Below, in pieces: positions 1-5,364 of a stretch of DNA of 5,769 bases. The DNA lies in the NCBI GenBank assembly GCA_030432855.1, contig JAUILM010000404.1, positions 1 to 5,769 of the forward strand. Reading direction: 5' to 3'. Under the pieces are notes generated by a model, which did not search any database, was not told the DNA's origin, and saw only the letters and a list, made by a program, of their open reading frames with translations. Position numbers and translations under genes: made by a program. Within the stretch, counting starts at the first letter, position 1. Each line of letters begins with the position of its first letter. The stretch is from Bacteroidia bacterium (lineage in GTDB: Bacteria; Bacteroidota; Bacteroidia; Chitinophagales; Saprospiraceae).

Positions 1-307
1 GAACAATACGGTGGGATGCAATTCACAAACTGAAATTATTCAGGTGTGTAGTAGTTGTCCCTTATGTTACATTCGACAGACAAATACCTGGGTGGGTCCT
101 ACAAGTGGTTTATGGCATGAAGATCTTTTCTTTTGGAGCACTGGAAATATTCCCACCTTGTGCGACGAAGTGGCAATTCCTGGTGGTAAGATCGTAACGC
201 TAGCAGCAGGTACAAATGCCGAATGCTTTACATTAAGTATTGAGGCAGGAGGCGAGATACAGGTGCCAGAAACTGCTATCCTGCAAGTGCAATGTACTCA
301 AGAGTAA
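1..307 (+). CDS. C-terminal fragment of a probable secreted/surface repeat protein (5' end outside window)
   Basis: The frame is open to the left edge (first full codon at position 2) and ends at TAA 305-307, so this is the last ~101 residues of a longer protein. A GTG at 11 could be read as a start, but nothing supports it. The stretch has a Cys-rich part (CNSQ..VCSSCPLC) followed by NTWVGPTSGLWHEDLFFW, then NIPTLCDEVAIPGG and a beta-rich run ending SIEAGGEIQVPETAILQVQ. From recollection, this 'TW.G..S..W...W......P...D.V.IP.G..V' pattern, with a following 'L.I..G..I.V' beta-solenoid rung, is common in large secreted Bacteroidota adhesin or cell-surface proteins. A role in surface display is inferred. 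No type IX secretion C-terminal domain follows; the chain simply stops after the last strand. No function is assigned. Confidence 0.6.
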   Translation, partial: NNTVGCNSQTEIIQVCSSCPLCYIRQTNTWVGPTSGLWHEDLFFWSTGNIPTLCDEVAIPGGKIVTLAAGTNAECFTLSIEAGGEIQVPETAILQVQCTQE

Positions 308-336
308 AAATAAATTAACCATTCCCGATTCAAGAA

Positions 337-401
337 ATTTCTCGCAAAGGCCGCAAAGCCTTCATTTCTGAGACATGGATTTAATTTTACAAAAACTCCC
401 G
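337..401 (+). repeat. 65-bp direct repeat, copy 1
   Basis: Positions 337-401 match 539-603 at a constant offset of 202 bp, with two adjacent mismatches (CA at 390-391 against TG at 592-593). The unit contains a 9-bp tandem pair CGCAAAGGC/CGCAAAGCC (343-360), a small hairpin AAGGC-CGCAAA-GCCTT, then TTCATTTCTGAGACATGG and an AT-rich end finishing ACTCCCG. It runs directly into the heptamer array at 405. The near-identity of two copies in noncoding DNA indicates recent duplication or an element dispersed in this genome. Confidence 0.9.
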
Positions 402-404
402 AAA

Positions 405-457
405 ACCAGACACCGGATACCGGAAACCTGGCACCTGGCACCTGGAACCTGGAACCT
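405..457 (+). repeat. Degenerate 7-bp tandem array (ACCNGGN), about 7.6 units
   Basis: Reading in steps of seven from 405 gives ACCAGAC, ACCGGAT, ACCGGAA, ACCTGGC, ACCTGGC, ACCTGGA, ACCTGGA and a partial ACCT. The array follows copy 1 of the 65-bp repeat after only three bases. Adjacent units resemble each other more than distant ones, as expected from local slippage. The period is not a multiple of three and no reading frame uses it, so it is noncoding. A related, shorter array follows copy 2. Confidence 0.85.
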
Positions 458-538
458 AAAACTCAAGTGTCCTGCGTGATCTTAGTGGTAAATAAAAAAT
501 CGGAAATTCCACAATCCCACACATCAGCAAAACATCCG

Positions 539-603
539 ATTTCTCGCAAAGGCCGCAAAGCCTTCATTTCTGAGACATGGATTTAATTTTATGAAAACTC
601 CCG
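539..603 (+). repeat. 65-bp direct repeat, copy 2
   Basis: Second copy of the 337-401 unit, in the same orientation, with 63 of 65 positions identical. It carries the same 9-bp tandem pair (545-562) and the same 5-bp stem hairpin (549-564). It ends 15 bp before the stop codon of the minus-strand gene at 619. Confidence 0.9.
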
Positions 604-618
604 GACACCGGACACCGA
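600..618 (+). repeat. Short heptamer array after copy 2 (about 2.7 units)
   Basis: CCCGGAC, ACCGGAC and a partial ACCGA follow in steps of seven from 600, overlapping the last bases of copy 2. They are the same family as the array at 405-457 but far fewer units. The array touches the stop codon (TCA on +, 619-621) of the deacetylase-like gene, so the element sits exactly at that gene's 3' boundary. Confidence 0.7.
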
Positions 619-1980
619 TCAAAAAACAATCTTGCTTTCACCCTGAGGCAGATCAAAACAGAGAATTGTCTCTCCTCCATTTTCTACCCAGGTATTTTCT
701 CTCAACAAGGATTGATTAGAAACCTTTTCTAATGGGGTTCTTGAAGTTCCATGCATCACAGCTGGGTTTTTCACGGGCTGTCCAATTTTCAAAGTAAAAT
801 CCGGGCTGGCAAAAGGTGCTTTTACATGAATCTCATCAGTTGTTGCAGTGACGGTACTAAGCTCTTTCGCGGCCCAGTATCGGGCAATTTCACTCAATTT
901 CATCCAGATCAAATGATCATATTTCTGATGTAGGCGATCAACCACAGTCTTGAAAATATTAAAGCCCAGCTTATCCCCATTATAGTAGATGCCAGGCCAA
1001 TGACAAACCATAATGGCAGGTTCCCCCGACTCAATGACATCCACCATCCGACCCTCACTTAGATCAGCGGTGATAAATCGGTTGGCATCGCCGGGTGTAA
1101 GACCATCCCATCCACCAAACCAGTCTCCTGTGCAACCAATTGTATGAACGGAACAACTCGCATCGTCGGTATCCAACCCTTCTGCATTAAAAATCTGAGG
1201 TGCGACACTCTTTCCTTTCTCTGTGTAGAGTGATCTAAAAAAGTGCGCAATATTTCCACCATACACTTCACGAACGGCATGCTTAGTGGCCAAAGCCAAA
1301 TTGGGAATATTGCGATGGCAAAAACCACCAGGTGTTGTCACCCCATCACAATGTAAACCGGCATCCTTTAAAACCTGCAGTGAGTATGCAATGTATTCTC
1401 CCAACTCGTCGGCGCTTTTCTCCTGGCTCCACTCCCAATTTTCCATAAAATCAGGGGTCGCCTCAGGAAAAGGCAAACCGGTTTTCGTATCGATTACTCG
1501 TGTATGACTGATCATCTCACTATGAATATCCCAATTTGGCTGCGCCAGATCTCGAATAATACCGATGCTATCATTGAGTTCCTTCTTCGACCACCCCGGG
1601 ATAAATCGATGCAACCAACCGGTGCAAGCCGGATAAGGGACCATGCTGTACTTGCCCCTGACACCATGCATATCACACCACTCCAAAAATTCTAAAACAA
1701 AAGAATCCGGAATTTCTCGGGGCAGCTTTCGCCAATCCTGTTTATACTGATCGGGAAATACTTCTTTGAACTGCGGTATACCGAAGTAGGCCATATTCAC
1801 CAGTGCCGTGCTGTCATCAATGATGAAACTAAGTGGCACCCGGGCCCGGGGATTCAGAACTTCTACCTGAGGTTCATCGCCAGATGATTTGTGACTTGTA
1901 AGGACAGCCGCTGTCGTCAGGGAGGAATGCTTTAAAAAGGTACGTCTGTCCATGTCTTTTTCAGTTGGTTTTATCTCCAT
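619..1980 (-). CDS. Tat-exported polysaccharide-deacetylase-like protein
   Basis: The 453-residue product starts with a Tat-type leader: R12-R13 in DRRTFLKHSS, then a short hydrophobic run to about residue 29, so export of a folded protein to the periplasm or beyond is likely. The body has features of the glycoside hydrolase/deacetylase (NodB-like) fold: a first strand ending in an acidic pair (SFIIDDS, D55-D56), a probable metal-binding DIHSEMISH (D151, H153, H159), TTPGGF (215-220), and a late histidine in IMVCHWPG (H327). Residues ~375-453 look like a small beta-sandwich tail. The H153/H159 spacing is wider than the classical HSxxH of NodB enzymes, so this is a divergent family and the substrate is unknown. 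I recall similar uncharacterised proteins from Planctomycetes and Bacteroidota. The start at 1980 has no Shine-Dalgarno; an alternative ATG at 1953-1951 (M10) would give the compact leader MDRRTFLK and is about equally plausible. The gene is divergent from higBA and convergent with the partial gene at 1-307; no operon partner is visible. Confidence 0.7.
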   Translation of the reverse strand: MEIKPTEKDMDRRTFLKHSSLTTAAVLTSHKSSGDEPQVEVLNPRARVPLSFIIDDSTALVNMAYFGIPQFKEVFPDQYKQDWRKLPREIPDSFVLEFLEWCDMHGVRGKYSMVPYPACTGWLHRFIPGWSKKELNDSIGIIRDLAQPNWDIHSEMISHTRVIDTKTGLPFPEATPDFMENWEWSQEKSADELGEYIAYSLQVLKDAGLHCDGVTTPGGFCHRNIPNLALATKHAVREVYGGNIAHFFRSLYTEKGKSVAPQIFNAEGLDTDDASCSVHTIGCTGDWFGGWDGLTPGDANRFITADLSEGRMVDVIESGEPAIMVCHWPGIYYNGDKLGFNIFKTVVDRLHQKYDHLIWMKLSEIARYWAAKELSTVTATTDEIHVKAPFASPDFTLKIGQPVKNPAVMHGTSRTPLEKVSNQSLLRENTWVENGGETILCFDLPQGESKIVF

Positions 1981-2089
1981 TAAAGATATGGAAAAGTATG
2001 TTGTCGCAGACTCTACTAGTTAGTATATCTAAATATCGGGATCAGCGATACAAACCATAACTGAAAGAACTCAAATTGTTCACAATACG

Positions 2090-2120
2090 TTGACAAAGAT
2101 ACAAGTTTTTCATATCTTTG
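2090..2120 (+). promoter_or_regulatory. higBA promoter of Bacteroidota type (TTG - 20 bp - TATCTTTG)
   Basis: TATCTTTG at 2113-2120 fits the Bacteroidota -7 consensus TAnnTTTG exactly. TTG at 2090-2092 (within TTGACA) lies 20 bp upstream, the expected place for the -33 element. Transcription would begin roughly 5-8 bases after the -7 element, close to 2125-2128, which is at the GTG start of the toxin gene. The assignment rests on the consensus match and position; the transcription start is inferred. Confidence 0.75.
2094..2120. promoter_or_regulatory. Perfect 8-bp inverted repeat over the higBA promoter (probable HigA operator)
   Basis: CAAAGATA (2094-2101) and TATCTTTG (2113-2120) are perfect reverse complements separated by 11 bp, so arm centres are 19 bp apart, close to two helical turns. 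The right arm is the -7 element itself and the left arm begins inside TTGACA. An HTH dimer bound here would block RNA polymerase, as expected for autorepression by HigA or the HigB-HigA complex. HigA as the ligand is inferred from family behaviour and position. Confidence 0.7.
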
Positions 2121-2124
2121 TGAG

Positions 2125-2460
2125 GTGAGGGTAAGACTTATAAAGTGGTCAAACGTTCTTAATCATTGTAAGCATGATGCAACCATGTTGAAGGCATTTG
2201 AAGATTTTAGAAGAAGGTTAAAGTACGCAAACTCATGGAGTACACCACACGAAATTATAACAACAAATCCAAACAGTGATTTAGTCACTTGTAGGAAAAC
2301 AGGTAGAAGCAGAATCGTGTTCAATGTAGGACACAATAAATATCGAATGATTTGTGGGTATCAATTTCAGCCAAGACAGTGTATTTTATTCATAAAATTT
2401 GTGGGAACCCATAAAGAATATGACAAAATTGGTGTCTGCGAAGTCGATATGTTTAAATGA
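2125..2460 (+). CDS. higB: HigB-family toxin, ribosome-dependent mRNA interferase
   Basis: This 111-residue protein has the usual length and layout of the HigB_toxin family (RelE/ParE fold): MRVRLIKWSN as first strand, a helical pair (~15-36), WSTPHEI (38-44), the core strand pair RIVFNVGHNKYRMI (63-76) and the family signature KFVGTHKEYDKI (91-102). Family members bind the ribosome and cut translated mRNA; HigA neutralises them. The only workable start is GTG at 2125: the frame upstream has no start codon before a stop at 2062-2064, and the next ATG (2185) would delete the first strand. No clear Shine-Dalgarno precedes it, and the predicted transcription start falls almost on the GTG, so translation may be leaderless. 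The stop overlaps the antitoxin start by four bases (ATGA at 2457-2460). The toxin-first order is typical of higBA. Confidence 0.9.
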   Translation: MRVRLIKWSNVLNHCKHDATMLKAFEDFRRRLKYANSWSTPHEIITTNPNSDLVTCRKTGRSRIVFNVGHNKYRMICGYQFQPRQCILFIKFVGTHKEYDKIGVCEVDMFK

Positions 2461-2858
2461 TGAATATGAAATACAAACGAATTAAGACATTACAACAATA
2501 TACCAGCTATTGCAATGAATACGAGGAGCTTCTGAGAAAAGGCTTAAAGAAAGATACCGATCTGATAGACCTACTGGAGTTACTCATTGAAGACTATGAC
2601 AACAAAAATATATCAGAATTTGGAACAGAAGAAGACATGGATCCGGTTGAACTACTGACGTATCTAATGGTAGAACACAACTTAACCAAGTCCGAACTGG
2701 CAAGGAGATTAGATGTTTCCAGACAGTTAATAACAGAAATCGTTAATTACAAAAGAAATATCAGTAAAAGCATGGTCATGAAGTTTTCAAAATTTTTCAA
2801 TATGATGCCAATAGCCTTTAGCAGAGAATATGAATTGAAAGGGCTGTCAGCGGCTTAA
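2457..2858 (+). CDS. higA: HigA-type antitoxin, helix-turn-helix transcriptional repressor
   Basis: The 133-residue product has an N-terminal helical region (YKRIKTLQQYTSYCNEYEEL, ~6-25, with an acidic stretch to ~62) and a C-terminal Cro/C1-type HTH: DPVELLTYLMVEHN (62-75), the turn-side helix TKSELARRL (77-85), recognition helix SRQLITEIVNYKR (88-100), then KSMVMKFSKFF and the FSREYELK tail typical of HigA proteins paired with HigB in Bacteroidota. It should neutralise HigB by direct binding and repress the operon, probably at the inverted repeat 2094-2120. ATG codons at 2457, 2460 and 2466 are all usable; the first overlaps the toxin stop, giving translational coupling, and there is no separate Shine-Dalgarno. 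Both genes look intact, so the module is probably functional. Confidence 0.88.
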   Translation: MMNMKYKRIKTLQQYTSYCNEYEELLRKGLKKDTDLIDLLELLIEDYDNKNISEFGTEEDMDPVELLTYLMVEHNLTKSELARRLDVSRQLITEIVNYKRNISKSMVMKFSKFFNMMPIAFSREYELKGLSAA

Positions 2859-2880
2859 CGTGTGGAAAGATCACTTTTAT

Positions 2881-2901
2881 ATGGTCTTACTATATGACCA
2901 T
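2881..2901. other. Inverted repeat downstream of higA (possible transcript-end hairpin)
   Basis: ATGGTC (2881-2886) and GACCAT (2896-2901) form a perfect 6-bp stem with a 9-base loop, 22 bp after the higA stop. No T-run follows, so it is not a textbook intrinsic terminator. It could still stabilise the end of the higBA mRNA. Confidence 0.3.
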
Positions 2902-3029
2902 CAGTCGTTTCCTCTACTAAACGCACGGAAATTGCTACCTATTCCTCTTCTATCCTCACTAACTTGCGAGACTATTCGGTCACTGCTCTAAGCATTCCTT
3001 CCAAAATTTCACTACATAGGAATACGACA

Positions 3030-3047
3030 TTAAGATCACTATCTTAA
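3030..3047. promoter_or_regulatory. Perfect 7-bp dyad (TTAAGAT-CACT-ATCTTAA) before the membrane-protein gene
   Basis: TTAAGAT (3030-3036) and ATCTTAA (3041-3047) are exact reverse complements around CACT, ending 9 bp before the ATG at 3057. As DNA it has the size of a dimeric repressor site; as RNA it would be a small hairpin in the ribosome-loading zone. Its arms share the core AAGAT/ATCTT with the higBA operator, though the spacing differs (4 bp against 11 bp). The binding factor is unknown. Confidence 0.4.
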
Positions 3048-3056
3048 AGCAATCAA

Positions 3057-3683
3057 ATGGGCAGGTTAACCAGGGGCTGTGTCGTGACAGTCCAGCATTA
3101 TTTAGATAAAATGGAAGAGGGCTTAATAAAAGACACGTACGAATTAGTCATCAAGGAAATACAAACGCTGGTGACCATTTTCTATCTACTCACTGTAGGA
3201 ATCGGCATGTTGTTTAACTATCAGAAGTACGCTGAGTTCGACATAAATATTTTCTACTATGCCGATGTTTTTGATTTTTTAATTGCCCCTTTTTCCGATG
3301 GCTACATACTACTTTTTGCATCAGCTTCGATCATCATCGTTTATATTCTAATTAAGTCGGATATATTGATGAAGAACCGCTGGCCGAAAATTTACTCGGT
3401 GATGAGTCTTGGGCAGGCGAAAAAATCATGGTTTAAGAACGTGATCATCATCACCTATGTAATAAGTGCGATTCTTTATTTATATCTTTCGGCCGACATT
3501 TACGGTAGCTATTCAAAAGGAAAAATCCTGGACCGAAGTGATATATCCATTCGATTAGAAGACAATGAAGTCAGATCGGGCAAACTGATTGGAAAGACTA
3601 AAGAAGTGGTTTTCCTACTGAACGACGAAAATGTATATGCTATCCCGATTACCTCTTTGGTCAAGGAAATTAAGATTAGATAA
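3057..3683 (+). CDS. Three-helix inner-membrane protein of unknown function
   Basis: I do not recognise a characterised family. The 208-residue product has a short cytoplasm-like N-terminal helix (~15-36), three hydrophobic segments (~37-53, ~82-99, ~127-148) and a charged C-terminal tail of ~55 residues predicted to be mostly beta (ISIRLEDNEV.., KTKEVVFLLNDENVYAIPI, ending KEIKIR). Between TM1 and TM2 lies FDINIFYYADVFDFLIAPFSD (split here at the key residues D62, N64, F66, D70, D73, F74, P78), a pattern I have the impression of having seen in other small uncharacterised bacterial membrane proteins. The start is uncertain: ATG 3057 gives an unusual MGRLTRGCVV leader; ATG 3111 (M19, MEEGLIKDTY) would be a cleaner start with all three helices kept. 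Neither has a Shine-Dalgarno. The gene follows higBA after ~200 bp and precedes the hydrolase by ~180 bp, so it is probably a single-gene unit. Confidence 0.65.
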   Translation: MGRLTRGCVVTVQHYLDKMEEGLIKDTYELVIKEIQTLVTIFYLLTVGIGMLFNYQKYAEFDINIFYYADVFDFLIAPFSDGYILLFASASIIIVYILIKSDILMKNRWPKIYSVMSLGQAKKSWFKNVIIITYVISAILYLYLSADIYGSYSKGKILDRSDISIRLEDNEVRSGKLIGKTKEVVFLLNDENVYAIPITSLVKEIKIR

Positions 3684-3867
3684 GGAGAACATTTGATTTC
3701 TTCTGATCCACCTGCCAACTAAATATTCGCCTTTCTAACTCCTGAAGCAGGCTAAAGCAGCTTGTTACTTCTGGCAAAGGCTAAGTAGTGGAAATTACTA
3801 CCTTGCACTTCTCTTTTAAAAATTTCAAAAATAAATAGCCCCTAAAAAATCACCATCAGCAATAATC

Positions 3868-5337
3868 ATGTCTGAACTAATACATGTAAACTCAATCAAA
3901 ACAAAACACATCGTACTTTCTCTCCTAATGGTTCTTACTGGAGCTTGTACCACATCACCAGAAGGATCGCACGAGTCAAGGACAACTGTCCGTGCTGCGG
4001 ATTGCATTATCTCAAAAGAGTCGGCCGTAAGAAAAGGCCAACTTGACTCTGGAATTCGGGGACAAGTAAGATTTATAGGAGAAACAGAAAATCTCAGCTC
4101 AATTGCCGAGAAAATGTCAACTTATAATATACCGGCATTGTCGCTGACGATCATACATGAAGGAGAAATTGCCTGGTCAGACATCTATCGAAATCCAAAT
4201 TTTCCGGACGAATCCGGCCTGGACTGTTCAAGCATTTTCCAGGCCGCATCGCTGTCAAAGCCCGTAACTATGCTTGCTGCAATCCGGATGCAGGCTGCCG
4301 GTGAAATCAATCTTGATGAAAACATCCAGGAGTACCTGACGGATTATGTATTGCCACCAGGAAAGCAGACAGACGATAATCCAGTGACCTTTCGAAACAT
4401 ATTTTCCCATACTTCAGGCATCACATCCGGTGGTTACGATGGATATAGCAAAGATCTCCCTATGCCTTCTGATGTAGAAGTTCTCCTGGGAGCAAGTGGA
4501 GTGAATTCTCCACCCATTGAAGTGGCTTTACAGGATGTCTTTGCCGATGAGTTTTCGAACATTATGAAGAAATGGATTCTTGAACCAGCCGGGATGGAAC
4601 ACTCAGAATTCACCCAACCTATAATCACATCAGAACCCCATCATATAGCCCGGGGATATACATCATCAGGGACTGTTTTGCAGGGTGGTTGGAGAAATCA
4701 TCCGGAGCAAGCAGCTGCAGGACTGTGGAGCACCGCCAGCGATTTGGCTAAGTTTCTTCTGGAAATCTACAACGCCTATCAAGGTAGAAACTCAATATTC
4801 TCACAGGAGGACATTACGTCGATGATAGATGACGAACGAGATGGTCTGGTATACGGATTTATCGTCAACCGATCCAATGATGATATTTCTCTAACACACT
4901 ACGGAGGCAATGCAGGATATCGCACAGGCATGACAATAAGCCTCACCATGGGCAATGGCTTAGTGTACCTCATCAATTCGGACAATGGAGGATCATTAGG
5001 TAATGAGCTGCTCTTATCGGCTGCTCAAGTCTATGACTGGTCGCATTTTCAACAGGTGGAAGTACAGCGGGCACAGGTCAGCTCAGAAACCCTGAAAAAG
5101 TTGCCCGGAGAATATACCTGGAATGACCAAATAGACCTTTCCGTATCTATTAATGAAAATGAAGACATGATCTCACTTCATTTTCCCAATGGTGATGCCT
5201 ACGAGCTGACTCCCATTGAGGGTGAACAATTGGACTTTATACATTCCAGCACCGGAGTGCAGGTTAGCTTTCTGCGGGATGAGGATTTCCAATCTTTTAG
5301 CTTGTACGGACAGAAGGCCGTTAGAAAACAAAACTAG
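3868..5337 (+). CDS. Beta-lactamase-family serine hydrolase lipoprotein, catalytic Tyr segment apparently deleted
   Basis: The N-terminus (residues 1-27) is a lipoprotein signal: a basic start, hydrophobic LSLLMVL and lipobox LTGAC with C27 as the lipidated cysteine, so the protein is envelope-anchored. Residues ~75-395 form a class C beta-lactamase/PBP4*-like domain: nucleophile motif S128-L-S-K131, the IFSHTSGIT segment (178-186), ILEPAGMEHS (237-246), GLWSTASDLAKF (285-296) and the third motif H344-Y-G346 in THYGGNAGYR. Residues ~405-489 resemble the DUF3471-type beta tail common in this group. Such enzymes hydrolyse peptides, esters or D-amino-acid bonds; the substrate is unknown. In relatives the stretch between 'SPIRV' and '..DVTGKPF..LM' contains PGT..RYSGGGY with the catalytic Tyr. 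Here IEVA (217-220) passes straight into LQDVFADEFSNIM (221-233), so about 18-20 residues with the Tyr are absent, in frame. Activity is therefore doubtful although the rest looks well preserved. The start at ATG 3868 gives a normal leader; no Shine-Dalgarno or clear promoter was seen. Confidence 0.85.
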   Translation: MSELIHVNSIKTKHIVLSLLMVLTGACTTSPEGSHESRTTVRAADCIISKESAVRKGQLDSGIRGQVRFIGETENLSSIAEKMSTYNIPALSLTIIHEGEIAWSDIYRNPNFPDESGLDCSSIFQAASLSKPVTMLAAIRMQAAGEINLDENIQEYLTDYVLPPGKQTDDNPVTFRNIFSHTSGITSGGYDGYSKDLPMPSDVEVLLGASGVNSPPIEVALQDVFADEFSNIMKKWILEPAGMEHSEFTQPIITSEPHHIARGYTSSGTVLQGGWRNHPEQAAAGLWSTASDLAKFLLEIYNAYQGRNSIFSQEDITSMIDDERDGLVYGFIVNRSNDDISLTHYGGNAGYRTGMTISLTMGNGLVYLINSDNGGSLGNELLLSAAQVYDWSHFQQVEVQRAQVSSETLKKLPGEYTWNDQIDLSVSINENEDMISLHFPNGDAYELTPIEGEQLDFIHSSTGVQVSFLRDEDFQSFSLYGQKAVRKQN

Positions 5338-5364
5338 AATAACCGTGTGCCTAAATGGGAAGCT

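Larger units (their letters stand above)
308..618. other. Convergent intergenic region made of degenerate repeats
   Basis: This 311-bp gap lies between two genes whose 3' ends face each other (stop at 307 on +, stop at 619 on -). I see no credible gene in it. It holds two copies of a 65-bp repeat, each followed by a 7-bp tandem array, separated by an AT-rich linker that includes the segment 'ATCTTAGTGGTAAAT'. No hairpin with a T-run typical of an intrinsic terminator was found. A short stem AAGGC-CGCAAA-GCCTT occurs inside each repeat copy (347-362 and 549-564) and could contribute to transcript ends from either side. Confidence 0.7.

Noticed and set aside
337..603. CRISPR array
   Set aside because: Only two copies of a 65-bp unit, too long and too widely spaced, with tandem heptamers between them and no cas genes.
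751..1695. Several open frames on both strands inside the deacetylase-like gene (751-933 +, 1286-1507 +, 1504-1695 +, 1059-1328 -)
   Set aside because: They lie wholly within a well-supported coding region in other frames and encode no recognisable domain.
2014..2025. Short palindrome TACTA-GT-TAGTA between the divergent genes
   Set aside because: Five-base arms in AT-rich DNA are easily due to chance, and it does not coincide with a promoter element.
2859..3056. An additional small gene between higA and the membrane-protein gene
   Set aside because: No open frame of useful length with a credible start or recognisable product is visible in this stretch.
3785..3801. Dyad GTAGT-N7-ACTAC upstream of the serine hydrolase
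   Set aside because: Arms of only five bases, no promoter match beside it and no supporting second copy.
4500..4580. A frameshift hiding the missing Tyr segment of the serine hydrolase
   Set aside because: The flanking conserved segments are adjacent in the same frame with no intervening bases, and no other frame here encodes a YSGGGY-like stretch; it is a deletion, not a frameshift.
5338..5364. Terminator between the convergent hydrolase and Fic genes
   Set aside because: Only 27 bp separate the stops and I see no stem-loop or T-run there.
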